A program made the translations under genes and the position numbers. Below the pieces are notes generated by a model. It did not search any database. It saw only the letters and a program-made list of their open reading frames with translations, and was not told the origin of the DNA. A stretch of 64,000 nt of DNA from Paenibacillus lactis. Its GTDB lineage: Bacteria; Bacillota; Bacilli; Paenibacillales; Paenibacillaceae. Where the stretch lies: NCBI RefSeq assembly GCF_017873605.1, contig NZ_JAGGKI010000014.1, positions 62,001-126,000 on the forward strand. The letters run 5' to 3'. Every line of letters begins with the position of its first letter. The stretch's first letter is position 1. Positions 17,267 to 25,261 of the stretch are shown here, in pieces.

Positions 17267-17651
17267 TATTTCATCCCTTCTGCTCCGATTTGTTATATTT
17301 GGAATAAGTAGAAATCCAATTCCGGACTTATTATAGTAGATTCTCTGGACTGGAAAGTTGATACAATGTATTTCTTTTATGAAAGATTAGTAATCTTTTG
17401 ATTAGCTGACGAACTTACATAAGGTCCTTGACCGGGAAGCTTGCTTGAAAAAATGCCTCGAAAGCTTTTTGCATATTGCGAATAATAAAAGTCGGCCTGG
17501 GCTGGCCCCCTGCAAACCGATTTGGAACATGGACCAGCAAGTCTAAACGCAAATTTATAGCTGCCGTGCAGACGTGAATTCTCCAATGTCTGCTTCCGTT
17601 CCACCAACAGGAAAATCATGTTAAAGTTATGGAGAAGAGGAGGGCGATTCG
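17267..17651. other. Intergenic gap between divergent genes
   Basis: This AT-rich gap contains the minus-strand promoter area of the lipoprotein gene (a CTATAAT box near 17335 read on the minus strand) and the GAGGAGGG ribosome site of the Nudix gene. An 80-codon minus-strand open frame (17377-17619) has no ribosome site and no recognisable domain, and I do not call it a gene. Confidence 0.5.
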
Positions 17652-18089
17652 ATGTTCATCGTCAACGTGGAAGGCGCTGTATATAGGGACAAGCAATGGC
17701 TCCTGATTACTCGCAGCATGAAGGAGGAGCATGCCGGGGGGACTCTCTCGCTTGTAGGAGGCAAAGTCGATGCGGAAGGGCATTCGCAGGAGATTCTTGA
17801 GCGAACGGTAAGGCGCGAATTGTTCGAAGAGGTCGGAATCCGGGTTAAAGATGAGGCTGCATTCGTATACAGCTCTTCCTTTGTAACCGACGATGGAAGT
17901 CATGTCATTAACGTGGTTTTCCTGTGTGAATACGAAGAGGGAACGGCCTATTGCAAAAGTCCGGACGAGGTCGAAGCGGTGCATTGGCTGGATTACGAGG
18001 CTATTATGAATCACCCGCAGGCGCCGCCTTGGACGAAAGAGAGCATTAGAAGGGCGGCGTTGATGAAGGAGAACAGCTGCTCATCGTGA
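17652..18089 (+). CDS. NUDIX hydrolase
   Basis: A 145-residue Nudix fold protein. The Nudix box is recognisable as GGKVDAEG...RRELFEEVGI; the catalytic REL-EE-GI half is canonical, while the first half has extra residues between the GG and the first Glu. The N-terminus MFIVNVEGAVYRDKQWLLI is typical of housecleaning pyrophosphatases acting on nucleoside diphosphate derivatives. GAGGAGGG precedes the ATG. The substrate cannot be read from the sequence. The next gene starts 50 bases downstream, so they may be co-transcribed. Confidence 0.9.
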   Translation: MFIVNVEGAVYRDKQWLLITRSMKEEHAGGTLSLVGGKVDAEGHSQEILERTVRRELFEEVGIRVKDEAAFVYSSSFVTDDGSHVINVVFLCEYEEGTAYCKSPDEVEAVHWLDYEAIMNHPQAPPWTKESIRRAALMKENSCSS

Positions 18090-18138
18090 TAGATCGTTAA
18101 CGAATGATAGAGTATGCCTGGCAAAAGGGGGTCATCCT

Positions 18139-18555
18139 TTGGCGGTGCTTCAGGATATGCGCGAGCCGGGGACATGGGTTGAATTTAGGTTCATATCCCG
18201 GATACCTGGTGAGGATGAGGGATGTAGGCTTCAGTTCAAGTTTTGCAAGGCGGGGCAGCTTGTATATGACCTGGAGTTTGGCTGGACCAATATTACGATC
18301 AGGAACTATATCAAGGTCACTTCACGCTTTCCCGTTGAACCCCCGCACAGCATGCCTTCGAAAGGATTGTTCATGTCGTTCGAAAAACATCTATATCAGC
18401 TGGACTGGGAGGAGACAGGACCAGAAGGTTGCTACAGGTTAAGATTTTTTGGATCGGATCAGGATTTTACGCTGACCGTCCATGAGGAGTCCGTAAGAAA
18501 CTTTGGCATGGAATTCAGTAAGGAATGGGAGCATGCACCTTCAACTGTTCTATAA
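18139..18555 (+). CDS. hypothetical protein
   Basis: A 138-residue soluble protein starting at a TTG codon six bases after AAAAGGGGG. It is predicted as mixed alpha/beta with many aromatic residues and no signal peptide or membrane helix. Segments such as VEFRFISRIPGEDEGCRLQF and YRLRFFGSDQDFTLTVHEES suggest a compact beta barrel or sandwich. I do not recognise the family. It follows the Nudix gene closely and precedes ung, but nothing ties it functionally to either. Confidence 0.6.
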   Translation: MAVLQDMREPGTWVEFRFISRIPGEDEGCRLQFKFCKAGQLVYDLEFGWTNITIRNYIKVTSRFPVEPPHSMPSKGLFMSFEKHLYQLDWEETGPEGCYRLRFFGSDQDFTLTVHEESVRNFGMEFSKEWEHAPSTVL

Positions 18556-18638
18556 AGCGCATACGACATATTCATGAAATGGATAATTTAGGACAAGCCC
18601 CTTACTCAACATCCATTGTTTAACCGAGGTGATACACA

Positions 18639-19313
18639 GTGGCGATATTGAAAAATGACTGGGCCGACTATTTGGCGCCGGAGTTTGAGAAGCCCTATTA
18701 TTTGAAGCTGCGCAAATTTCTTGCGGAAGAGTATAAGACGAGACGGATTTATCCGGATATGTACGATATTTTTAACGCGTTGCATTATACGTCGTTTGCC
18801 GATACGAAGGTGGTCATTCTGGGGCAGGACCCATATCACGGACCCGGGCAGGCCCATGGGCTTAGCTTCTCGGTCAAACCGGGGGTGACGCCGCCGCCGT
18901 CGCTGCAGAACATTTTTCAGGAGCTGCACGATGATCTGAACTGCGAAATTCCGAACAACGGTTATCTTGTTCCTTGGGCCAAGCAGGGAGTGCTCCTGCT
19001 GAACACGGTGCTGACGGTTCGAGCGCGCACGCCCAATTCGCACAAGGAGATGGGATGGGAAACCTTCACGGATCAGGTGATCCAGACGCTGAATCGGAAG
19101 GAGGAGCCGGTCGTCTTCCTGCTGTGGGGGAGCCATGCCCAACGGAAGGCGGAGCTGATTACGAACCCGAAACATCATCTGATCCGGTCACCGCATCCGA
19201 GTCCGTATTCGGCAATGCGCGGTTTTTTCGGAAGCCGTCCGTTCTCCCGGACCAACCGCTTCTTGCGTGAGGCGGGTCTGCCGGAGATCGATTGGCAGAT
19301 TCCAAATATATAA
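18639..19313 (+). CDS. ung: uracil-DNA glycosylase
   Basis: Family 1 uracil-DNA glycosylase of 224 residues, which removes uracil from DNA to start base excision repair. The catalytic water-activating motif [17 protein letters not shown], the FLLWGSHA strand and the minor-groove loop HPSPYSA are all intact. GTG start after GAGGTG. Length matches the family. Standalone transcription is likely. Confidence 0.97.
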   Translation: MAILKNDWADYLAPEFEKPYYLKLRKFLAEEYKTRRIYPDMYDIFNALHYTSFADTKVVILGQDPYHGPGQAHGLSFSVKPGVTPPPSLQNIFQELHDDLNCEIPNNGYLVPWAKQGVLLLNTVLTVRARTPNSHKEMGWETFTDQVIQTLNRKEEPVVFLLWGSHAQRKAELITNPKHHLIRSPHPSPYSAMRGFFGSRPFSRTNRFLREAGLPEIDWQIPNI

Positions 19314-19362
19314 GGGCACTGCGCTCAAAAATATCGTTAGGTTAACAGGGGGAATGTAGAAA

Positions 19363-19911
19363 ATGAGTAAGCCTGTCATGCAGGTCGCGCTGGTATGCGG
19401 ACCGGATAGTGATATGGAGGCCCAGGCCGTGCGAGCGGCATTGGAGTATTTTGGGGTACGCGTCTTTACCTACTGGATCGGCAGGCCGAATGACCTGATC
19501 GACGTCTTGTCCGGCGATGATTTATATGAAGGCACCGATATGATTCTGCTGAGCTTTCACGGGGATGAAGGCCGTCTAATCATGCCGGAGCTCGGCGATG
19601 ACGTATATGAGCCGAACGAACCGAGAGGAGATTTCGGGCCGGACGAGATCCGGCGATTTGCGAGGCTGGACGGAAAGACGGTGATCGCGAATGGCTGCAC
19701 GCTGGGAGATCCGGCGCTGGCCGAAGCCTTTCTTGCCAGTGGCTGTAACATGTTCATCGGACCGGATGACTATCCGGACGGCAACGATGCGCTAATGTTC
19801 GTGCTCCGGCTGTTCTATGAGATCATTCAGCAGGGCCGGGATGTGAAGGAAGCTTTCGCGATGACCGTACCTATGAGCAGCGAGCTGTCCATGTACCGTT
19901 TGTATGAATGA
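19363..19911 (+). CDS. caspase/CHAT-like hypothetical protein
   Basis: A 182-residue cytoplasmic protein. Two blocks resemble the catalytic dyad of clan CD peptidases: ILLSFHGDEGRL (His-Gly after a hydrophobic strand) and VIANGCTLGDPALAEAFL (Cys after a hydrophobic strand). A CHAT-like end follows: CNMFIGPDD, then DALMFVLRLFYEII and VKEAFAMT. The order and spacing match CHAT/caspase folds, but the protein is minimal, without fused sensor or effector domains. The function is unknown and protease activity is an inference from two motifs. It lies 49 bases after ung with its own GGGGG ribosome site. Confidence 0.7.
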   Translation: MSKPVMQVALVCGPDSDMEAQAVRAALEYFGVRVFTYWIGRPNDLIDVLSGDDLYEGTDMILLSFHGDEGRLIMPELGDDVYEPNEPRGDFGPDEIRRFARLDGKTVIANGCTLGDPALAEAFLASGCNMFIGPDDYPDGNDALMFVLRLFYEIIQQGRDVKEAFAMTVPMSSELSMYRLYE

Positions 19912-20090
19912 AATGATGAATGTAGAAAGACAGATAGACTATTGAAAATGCTATTTTGCCATCTCCTAGCTGTTCCGCAGGAAAGTCCTTGGAGATCTGC
20001 CGGGTAATGGATACATAAGAAAGTCGCCGGTGATGGGGCGGCTTTTGTTTTCACGAACAGGAATGCCTGAAATCGATTCCGGAGATGCAT

Positions 20091-20204
20091 ATGCCGCAGC
20101 TGACCCTGCTCGAGCATCCGGAGGAGGATTATATGTACGGACTGATCACAATGACCCTCGAAAGCCTGGCCTATTCGCTTCAGCTGGTGGAGAAACGATT
20201 GTAG
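20091..20204 (+). CDS. possible small protein (37 residues)
   Basis: ATG at 20091 follows CCGGAG at six-base spacing and opens a short frame MPQLTLLEHPEEDYMYGLI ending ESLAYSLQLVEKRL. Codon use is similar to neighbouring genes. It could also be the decayed 3' end of a longer gene, since upstream sequence in the same frame is open for another 18 codons. No family recognised. Confidence 0.35.
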   Translation: MPQLTLLEHPEEDYMYGLITMTLESLAYSLQLVEKRL

Positions 20205-20303
20205 GCAATTAACCGCTGATATCCCGGGTTCTTCGGCCATATTCGCCGGACGCTAACCATTTCGGAACAAATACCTGATATGAGAGAGGATTGGGAGTAC
20301 CAC

Positions 20304-20864
20304 ATGAAAACAGAAAAGCAAAAAATGCTCGATGGAGAGCTATACAAGGCTTGGGACCCTGAATTGGTGCGTGAGCAGGCCTATGCCAGACGGATGACGC
20401 GCATGTATAACCAAACCACTGAAGCCGACGAGAATCTGCGGGTGCGGATTCTTAAAGAGCTGCTGGGATCGACCGGGAATAACCTGAAGATGGAGCCGAA
20501 CATCCGATTCGATTATGGCTACAACATTCATGTCGGTGAAAATTTCTTCGCCAACTTTGACTGCACTATTCTGGATGTATGCGAGGTACGGATTGGCGAT
20601 AACTGTATGTTCGGACCTGGCGTTCACATCTACACGGCTACGCATCCGGTGGATCCGTATGAACGGATAAAGGGACCGGAATACGGGAAGCCGGTTATGA
20701 TCGGCAACAATGTATGGGTTGGCGGACGCGCCGTCATTAATCCGGGTGTTACGATTGGCAATAATGTGGTTATCGCATCAGGAGCCGTGGTGACCAAAGA
20801 TGTTCCGGACAACATGATTGTCGGCGGCAATCCTGCGAAGGTGATTAAAGAAATTCACATTTAA
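20304..20864 (+). CDS. maa: maltose O-acetyltransferase (LbH hexapeptide family)
   Basis: A 186-residue left-handed beta-helix acetyltransferase. The N-terminal Mac domain ([18 protein letters not shown]) is followed by hexapeptide repeats, with the acetyl-CoA site region [21 protein letters not shown] containing the catalytic His, and the trailer [11 protein letters not shown]. It transfers acetyl from acetyl-CoA to maltose or other sugars. I chose the ATG at 20304 after GGGAG; an upstream in-frame ATG at 20280 lacks a ribosome site. A terminator follows. Confidence 0.93.
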   Translation: MKTEKQKMLDGELYKAWDPELVREQAYARRMTRMYNQTTEADENLRVRILKELLGSTGNNLKMEPNIRFDYGYNIHVGENFFANFDCTILDVCEVRIGDNCMFGPGVHIYTATHPVDPYERIKGPEYGKPVMIGNNVWVGGRAVINPGVTIGNNVVIASGAVVTKDVPDNMIVGGNPAKVIKEIHI

Positions 20865-20930
20865 AAAGATGTCGCTGCCTCGCATTGTATAAGGAACATT
20901 TCGCTTTCGACGGATCTCCTGGATGAAATA

Positions 20931-20967
20931 AAGAAGCGATATTATTGGCGATATCGTTTCTTTTTAT
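20931..20967 (+). terminator. Rho-independent terminator after maa
   Basis: Stem GAAGCGATAT/ATATCGTTTC, eight-base loop, followed by five Ts. Confidence 0.8.
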
Positions 20968-21049
20968 ATACTTGAGGTACTAATATAGAATCAGCAGCCG
21001 ATCAGATTTGCCTCTATGTTGACGCTTCTCGGTGAATAAGTGGGGAGGG

Positions 21050-21817
21050 ATGATGTTGCCTGTGAAAAAGAAGCTTGGTTTCGTCCTATTGATGATCTTT
21101 TCGCTGTTTATGATCAGTCCGGCTGAGGCATCCGTAGCTCCCGTTGAGCAAATCCGGGAACTGGTAAACCCTGAGTTTATGACTTACACATCAGGCTCTT
21201 TACGTCCGGTTAAGGATGATTATGGGATCACCGACACGGAGGATGTACAGCTTGGTGAAGGGCAGCCTTACTACATCGTCTCATCCGAATTTCTGAAGTC
21301 TTCGAGTGCAGACGGGGAGCACACAGACGATGATATTTTTGAACACGGCGGGTATTTATTTGTTATGGAGGAGAACGGAAAACCTGTTGGGAACGTAGAC
21401 GTTACCAAAGAAAATGGGGCTTGGAGCATCTTCAAGCTTTCGAGTGGAATCAGCCCGGTTCAGGCGATAGTCGATACCCGTCAACAATCAGCAGCCGTTC
21501 CGGATACCAAGCTGATCTACGATCAAGCCTTTGGTCTGTTGGGGATTAGTCAAAATGAGAAATATATACAAAAAGCAGGTGAACACCAACTGAGTACTGC
21601 ACAGGAAATCGATATCCGTTCGCTTGGAAATCAACTGATTCAGCAATATCAAGCAAGCCGGAAGCTCCCTCCTGGTTCAGCGGGGGGAAGGCTGTTTCCG
21701 TCTGATTCTACACATGCACATGGGAAATATTATACTGTGGGAGCTGTTATTTTTGCCGGATTCGCCATCATCGGAGCCGCAGTCATGCTGTTTAGGAAAA
21801 GAAGATCCAAGCTTTAA
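21050..21817 (+). CDS. hypothetical secreted, membrane-anchored protein
   Basis: About 255 residues. The signal peptide covers roughly residues 4-30 (KKKLGFVLLMIFSLFMIS) with a likely AEA cleavage site. A soluble domain of about 190 residues follows, then one C-terminal membrane helix (YTVGAVIFAGFAIIGAAVML) and a basic RKRRSKL tail, giving a type I topology. The start is ambiguous: ATG 21050 and 21053 sit right behind GGGGAGGG, while TTG 21056 has better spacing. Family not recognised. Its 3' end overlaps an antisense frame extending from the convergent lipoprotein gene. Confidence 0.75.
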   Translation: MMLPVKKKLGFVLLMIFSLFMISPAEASVAPVEQIRELVNPEFMTYTSGSLRPVKDDYGITDTEDVQLGEGQPYYIVSSEFLKSSSADGEHTDDDIFEHGGYLFVMEENGKPVGNVDVTKENGAWSIFKLSSGISPVQAIVDTRQQSAAVPDTKLIYDQAFGLLGISQNEKYIQKAGEHQLSTAQEIDIRSLGNQLIQQYQASRKLPPGSAGGRLFPSDSTHAHGKYYTVGAVIFAGFAIIGAAVMLFRKRRSKL

Positions 21818-22225
21818 ATAGGAGCAATGGATTGGTGTTACTGAACAATAAAAGCTTCGTATGTCCTCCAGCTCCTGAGTTTTCAGCACCACTTCCTTAT
21901 CGTTCGTTACCATGATCGCAGGAAATCGATCGAGGCCGATTTTGTCGGCGATGTCTCGGTTTGTCGGGGTCTCGAGATCATATACCTGAATGCCTTGAAT
22001 CACTTTCAAGAGAACATCGCTGGAGTTCATGAATTCAAGAAGCTGCATGTCGAGACCCGAGTAAGTTTCATAGAATAAATGGATTTTATATTGATCTTTC
22101 GAATCGGATGATAGAAAATCTAGCACATCCTGCTTGCTGGTTCCCGAGCAGCCAAGGGCCATAACCAACAACAGCATCGCGAAAATCTTACCAAATACAT
22201 TAACGAAATACCGTTTGCTCCTCAT
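21677..22225 (-). CDS. thioredoxin-like lipoprotein, probably with a frameshifted C-terminus
   Basis: The first 130 residues form a lipoprotein (lipobox ALGC) with a thioredoxin-like fold: KIHLFYETYSGLDMQLLEF in place of the CxxC helix, and the cis-Pro loop FPAIMVTN. No CxxC is present, so it is not a classical disulfide reductase. After ELEDIRSF the sequence becomes Cys/Ser/Pro-rich and runs antisense through 141 bases of the convergent gene. Removing one T from the TTTT run near 21853 would give RSFIVQ and a stop at 21838. I infer a single-base insertion that extended the frame. GAGGTG supports the start. Confidence 0.6.
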   Translation of the reverse strand: MRSKRYFVNVFGKIFAMLLLVMALGCSGTSKQDVLDFLSSDSKDQYKIHLFYETYSGLDMQLLEFMNSSDVLLKVIQGIQVYDLETPTNRDIADKIGLDRFPAIMVTNDKEVVLKTQELEDIRSFYCSVTPIHCSYLKLGSSFPKQHDCGSDDGESGKNNSSHSIIFPMCMCRIRRKQPSPR

Positions 22226-22250
22226 GTATTCACCTCACTAACATAATTTC

Positions 22251-23081
22251 CTATCCCTTTGGCACTTCTTCCTTACAGGCCGAGACGATGCCGTACCGTT
22301 CCAGCGCCTTCGTGGATGACTCCAGCATCCGCCGCCGTAAATAGGCACCCTCCCGGATGCGCACCCGCCGGCCGAGAAAGCGGAGCTTGGATAGCAGATA
22401 CTCCTGCTCGTCACCGGGCACCAAGAGCCGGACACTGTAGGTATCCTGCCCTTCGTCATACGTTACTTCCTTATCGAAGCAGGAGAGAGCGTACAGAATT
22501 CGGGACAGCTCCCCGTTATACCGGGGGACGACGTCAATGACGGCTTCCGTCCGCCTTGCATCGAGCAGTTGCGGAATCCTCTCCAGGATGCGGTCCGCAT
22601 CGGATTCGGCGATCGGTTCCTCGGACACCGACAGGATGCTGTACAGCCGGGTGCGGAGCAGCGAGCGGTTCTTCCGGTGATACCAGAGCAGGTACCACTC
22701 CTGCTTGACCATGGAGAACTCCAGCTTATAAGGCAGCCCAGGCTGGTCCTTATGGGTACGCCCGCCCTTGATCGCGTAGGAGATGTTGATCGCGCGCTTG
22801 CGCATGATCGCTCGGCGCAATGGCCGCAGCAGCGGGTGGACGACCGGTTTGCCAGCGGCCTTCGCTTTTTCCAGCAGATGCTCCGGGGTTTCCATTCCCG
22901 CATCGGGTTCCAGGATCGCCCGCAGCTTCTCCAGCGTGGCAGGGGAGAAGGCATCCGCTGCAGCCGGATGGTCCAGCATCGTTTTCAGCCAGCTGCGCTC
23001 CTGCGAGGTCACCATGAACGTGCCCGAGTCCTCGAGACGGGATAGGATCTGGTAGTTAAAAATTTTTTCAAACGGATTCAT
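22251..23081 (-). CDS. WYL domain-containing protein
   Basis: A 276-residue regulator-like protein. A WYL/Sm-like domain occupies about residues 85-170 (RAINISYAIKGGRTHKDQ...KQEWYLLWYHRKNRSLLRTRL) and a WCX-type C-terminal extension follows (YSVRLLVPGDEQEYLLSKLRF). The N-terminal part is helical but not a clear winged helix. WYL domains sense ligands, often nucleotides or nucleic acids, and control stress and defence genes. It overlaps the upstream WYL regulator by 14 bases, so the pair is co-expressed and may act as a heteromer. Divergent from the RNA-repair genes. Confidence 0.85.
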   Translation of the reverse strand: MNPFEKIFNYQILSRLEDSGTFMVTSQERSWLKTMLDHPAAADAFSPATLEKLRAILEPDAGMETPEHLLEKAKAAGKPVVHPLLRPLRRAIMRKRAINISYAIKGGRTHKDQPGLPYKLEFSMVKQEWYLLWYHRKNRSLLRTRLYSILSVSEEPIAESDADRILERIPQLLDARRTEAVIDVVPRYNGELSRILYALSCFDKEVTYDEGQDTYSVRLLVPGDEQEYLLSKLRFLGRRVRIREGAYLRRRMLESSTKALERYGIVSACKEEVPKG

Positions 23082-24375
23082 AGGCAGCCTGGATCTCCTT
23101 CCATTCGTCGATCATTTCCTGGCGGAGCGTCAGCGGCTCCAGAATTTCGCAGGCAGAGCCGAAGCTCCGCAGCCAAGGCTTGATCTCGGTTGTGCCGTTC
23201 ACGGTAATTTCGTATATGAAGGAGACCTCGTCTTCTTCGATGATCTCTCCCCATTGTCCTTGCAGCAGTACGCGTTCCTTCACGAAGCTCGGCCCGGAGA
23301 CCCCGGGGTGGAAAAATCGGGCCCGAACCGTCACCGGACGGCCGGTATCGATCAGCCAGCTGTGCCGGATACGCTCCTCCAGCTCCTGCATTTTCGCCTC
23401 GAACCATGCCTCGTCAACCGCCGCGTCTTCCTCAATTTGAGTCATGCCCTCCATTCGATATTTGCGAATGCCTTCCCGGCCATTAGCGAGCAGATACCAT
23501 CTGCCGTACTGGTGGTCGTAGACGACCTTCAACGGAAGCACCTTTTCCCATCTGCCCTTGGATTCCCGCTCGAACAGCGGGTTTGTATTTTTAGACGCAT
23601 AGCTGAGCTCCGTTTTCGGCGAAAAGTACAGAAAGCGTACCTTGTGCCGATTACGGATGGCCTTAAGGAGGGTGAACAGATGCGCTTCGTCTAAGATGCG
23701 GGAATGATAGTGATACTTGTATAAAAAGGTTTCGGTAAACGGCATGGCTTCGCTTCGCTGAAGCTGCTTTTTAAGCCCGTCGCGGAGCAGGTATCCCGGC
23801 ACGGATGGCACCTGCGTATTTGCCATGATATCAACGAAGTCATAGAGGTCCAGGAGCTCCTCTTCGGACAGCTCATGGACCAGCTCGCCGCGGATCCGGT
23901 ACCGGTAAGGCCGGGGACCGGGCTCCCTGCAAATGACGCCGACCTCCTCGAGATATTTCAGATCGGAGCGGACGGTTTTTTCATCCGGGTAGGGAACGCC
24001 GTCCGGGGTTCCGCCGCAGCAGGCGTCCAGCAGCTCCGAGACCGTTAAGGTCTCATCACGCATGGCGCTGAGGAGCAAAGAAATCCGGAGTCCCTCGGAT
24101 TCCTTGACCGACTTGGCGCGGAACAGGAACAGCAGTACCGGATCGGCCGACTCATAGTAGCTGAACCGGAGGGCATCAGCCAGCTCGGCGCCCTGCTCCA
24201 TGGGCAGCTGCTGGTGCACGGTGCTGACGATGTCCTTCAGCTTCCGGATGGTTTTATCAAAGGTATGTACGGAAATGCCGAGCCGGTCGGCGAACTGCTG
24301 CCGGCTGTAGGCGCCGCTCGTCAGTGCAAGCATGCGCAGAAACTGGATCTCCTTGTCAAAGCTTTCCTTGGCCAT
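23068..24375 (-). CDS. WYL domain-containing transcriptional regulator
   Basis: A 435-residue regulator with an N-terminal helix-turn-helix (YSRQQFADRLGISVHTFDKTIRKL), a central region with a second wHTH-like segment (VRSDLKYLEEVGVICREPG), a WYL domain (KVRFLYFSPKTELS...VVYDHQYGRWYLLANGREGIRKYRM) and a WCX C-terminus. The ATG at 24375 follows GGAGGTTGACC. It is the first gene of the minus-strand pair and diverges from nucleotidyltransferase, repeat protein and rtcB across an 886-base gap full of repeats. It is the best candidate to control that operon; the inducing signal is unknown. Confidence 0.9.
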   Translation of the reverse strand: MAKESFDKEIQFLRMLALTSGAYSRQQFADRLGISVHTFDKTIRKLKDIVSTVHQQLPMEQGAELADALRFSYYESADPVLLFLFRAKSVKESEGLRISLLLSAMRDETLTVSELLDACCGGTPDGVPYPDEKTVRSDLKYLEEVGVICREPGPRPYRYRIRGELVHELSEEELLDLYDFVDIMANTQVPSVPGYLLRDGLKKQLQRSEAMPFTETFLYKYHYHSRILDEAHLFTLLKAIRNRHKVRFLYFSPKTELSYASKNTNPLFERESKGRWEKVLPLKVVYDHQYGRWYLLANGREGIRKYRMEGMTQIEEDAAVDEAWFEAKMQELEERIRHSWLIDTGRPVTVRARFFHPGVSGPSFVKERVLLQGQWGEIIEEDEVSFIYEITVNGTTEIKPWLRSFGSACEILEPLTLRQEMIDEWKEIQAAYESV

Positions 24376-24410
24376 GGTCAACCTCCGTTCGTTAAGCAGG
24401 CTATCTCTCT

Positions 24411-24439
24411 ATTGTATCAGGGGTTGAAAAGCGGTGAAA
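24411..24439 (-). promoter_or_regulatory. Candidate sigma-A promoter of the WYL pair
   Basis: Read on the minus strand: TTTCAC (24439-24434), a 17-base spacer and TACAAT (24416-24411), about 36 bases before the ATG. If correct, the 51-bp repeat array lies upstream of this promoter rather than in the mRNA leader. Confidence 0.45.
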
Positions 24440-24533
24440 CGGAAAACTTTAACCCGGATTTGCCGCTTCGTAATACTTTTGCCATGTTCAATACCCCCGG
24501 AATGCGCGAAGATAGAGGCAACAAAGATAACCG

Positions 24534-24920
24534 AGTCCCTAAAAAGGACTTGTGGAGCGTGAACGAGCCGGACAGTGGCGAGCAAGTCCCCAAAAGGGAC
24601 TTGTGGAGCGCAAACGAGCGCGCCAGGAGCAAACAAGTCCCGAAAAGGGACTTGCGGAGCGCGAACGAGCGCTGCCGGAGCAAACAAGTCCCAAAGAGGG
24701 ACTTGTGTAGCGCGAACGAGCCCGGCCGAGGCAAACAAGTCCCGTAAAGGGACTTGCGGAGCGCAAACGAGACGGGCAGTGGCGAGCAAGTCCCTAAAAA
24801 GGACTTGTGGAGCGTGAACGAGCCGGGCAGTGGCGAGCAAGTCCTCAAAAGGGACTTGTGGAGCGTGAACGAGCCGGGCAGTGGCGAGCAAGTCCCTAAA
24901 AGGGGCCTTCGGAGCGCGAG
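24534..24920. repeat. Eight-unit 51-bp tandem array of hairpin repeats
   Basis: AGTCC boxes begin at 24534, 24585, 24636, 24687, 24738, 24789, 24840 and 24891, exactly 51 bases apart. Each unit holds an inverted repeat CAAGTCCC-(5 nt, A-rich)-GGGACTTG, followed by a segment like GGAGCG..AACGAGC and a variable GC-rich spacer ending in GCGAG or GCAAA. The last unit is degenerate and the first lacks the leading CA. Because 51 is a multiple of three, frames stay open on both strands, but none has a ribosome site and one plus-strand frame is broken by TAA in unit 5. I read it as noncoding: DNA-binding sites or a multi-hairpin RNA. Confidence 0.9.
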
Positions 24921-25026
24921 CGAGCGCTGCCAGCGCACGAGTGAGTTGTACTACGTGAGTTAGCTCTCAAAAACCTGCTTCAACGGAGCAGGCGGAATCA
25001 GGTCGGAAAAGCGCTAGCGTTCTCCT

Positions 25027-25078
25027 TTGTCCTCTAATTTTAACAACTGTGAAGATCATTCCAAAAATTAGAGGACAA
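25027..25078. repeat. 15-bp perfect inverted repeat (long hairpin)
   Basis: TTGTCCTCTAATTTT (25027-25041) pairs with AAAATTAGAGGACAA (25064-25078) across a 22-base loop. No U-run follows, so it is not an ordinary terminator. It lies between the 51-bp array and the nucleotidyltransferase gene. Confidence 0.8.
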
Positions 25079-25093
25079 CAGAGATTGGAGACA

Positions 25094-25159
25094 TGATCCG
25101 CATGCGGAGTGCTGATAGGCGACGAACAAAGGATTGATCCGCATGCGGGGTGCTGACAG
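25094..25159. promoter_or_regulatory. Duplicated palindrome upstream of the RNA-repair operon
   Basis: A 25-base element, TGATCCGCATGCGG followed by (A/G)GTGCTGA(T/C)AG, occurs at 25094-25118 and again at 25135-25159, four helical turns apart. Each copy contains the palindrome CCGCATGCGG. The spacing and position about 100 bases before the first gene suit paired operator sites, perhaps for the WYL proteins. Confidence 0.6.
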
Positions 25160-25261
25160 ACACCAATTTTGGTTTTCGGCCCCACGTTTAGTGGACGATG
25201 ACGCTTCCGGCATCCGAAGTGATGCGACCGCACCAATAGACCCCCAAAGGAGGAATTCAAC

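Noticed and set aside
17377-17619. 80-codon minus-strand frame between the lipoprotein and Nudix genes
   Set aside because: No ribosome site, no domain, and composition unlike neighbouring proteins.
24534-24920. CRISPR array interpretation of the 51-bp repeat
   Set aside because: Units are contiguous with no unique 30-40-base spacers, the repeat itself varies, and no cas genes are present.
24409-24938. Long open frames on both strands through the 51-bp array, encoding 17-residue repeats
   Set aside because: The unit is a multiple of three, so frames stay open automatically. None has a ribosome site, one plus frame is cut by TAA, and the peptides are low complexity.
25027-25078. Rho-independent terminator at the 15-bp hairpin
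   Set aside because: No T-run follows on either strand and no gene ends there.
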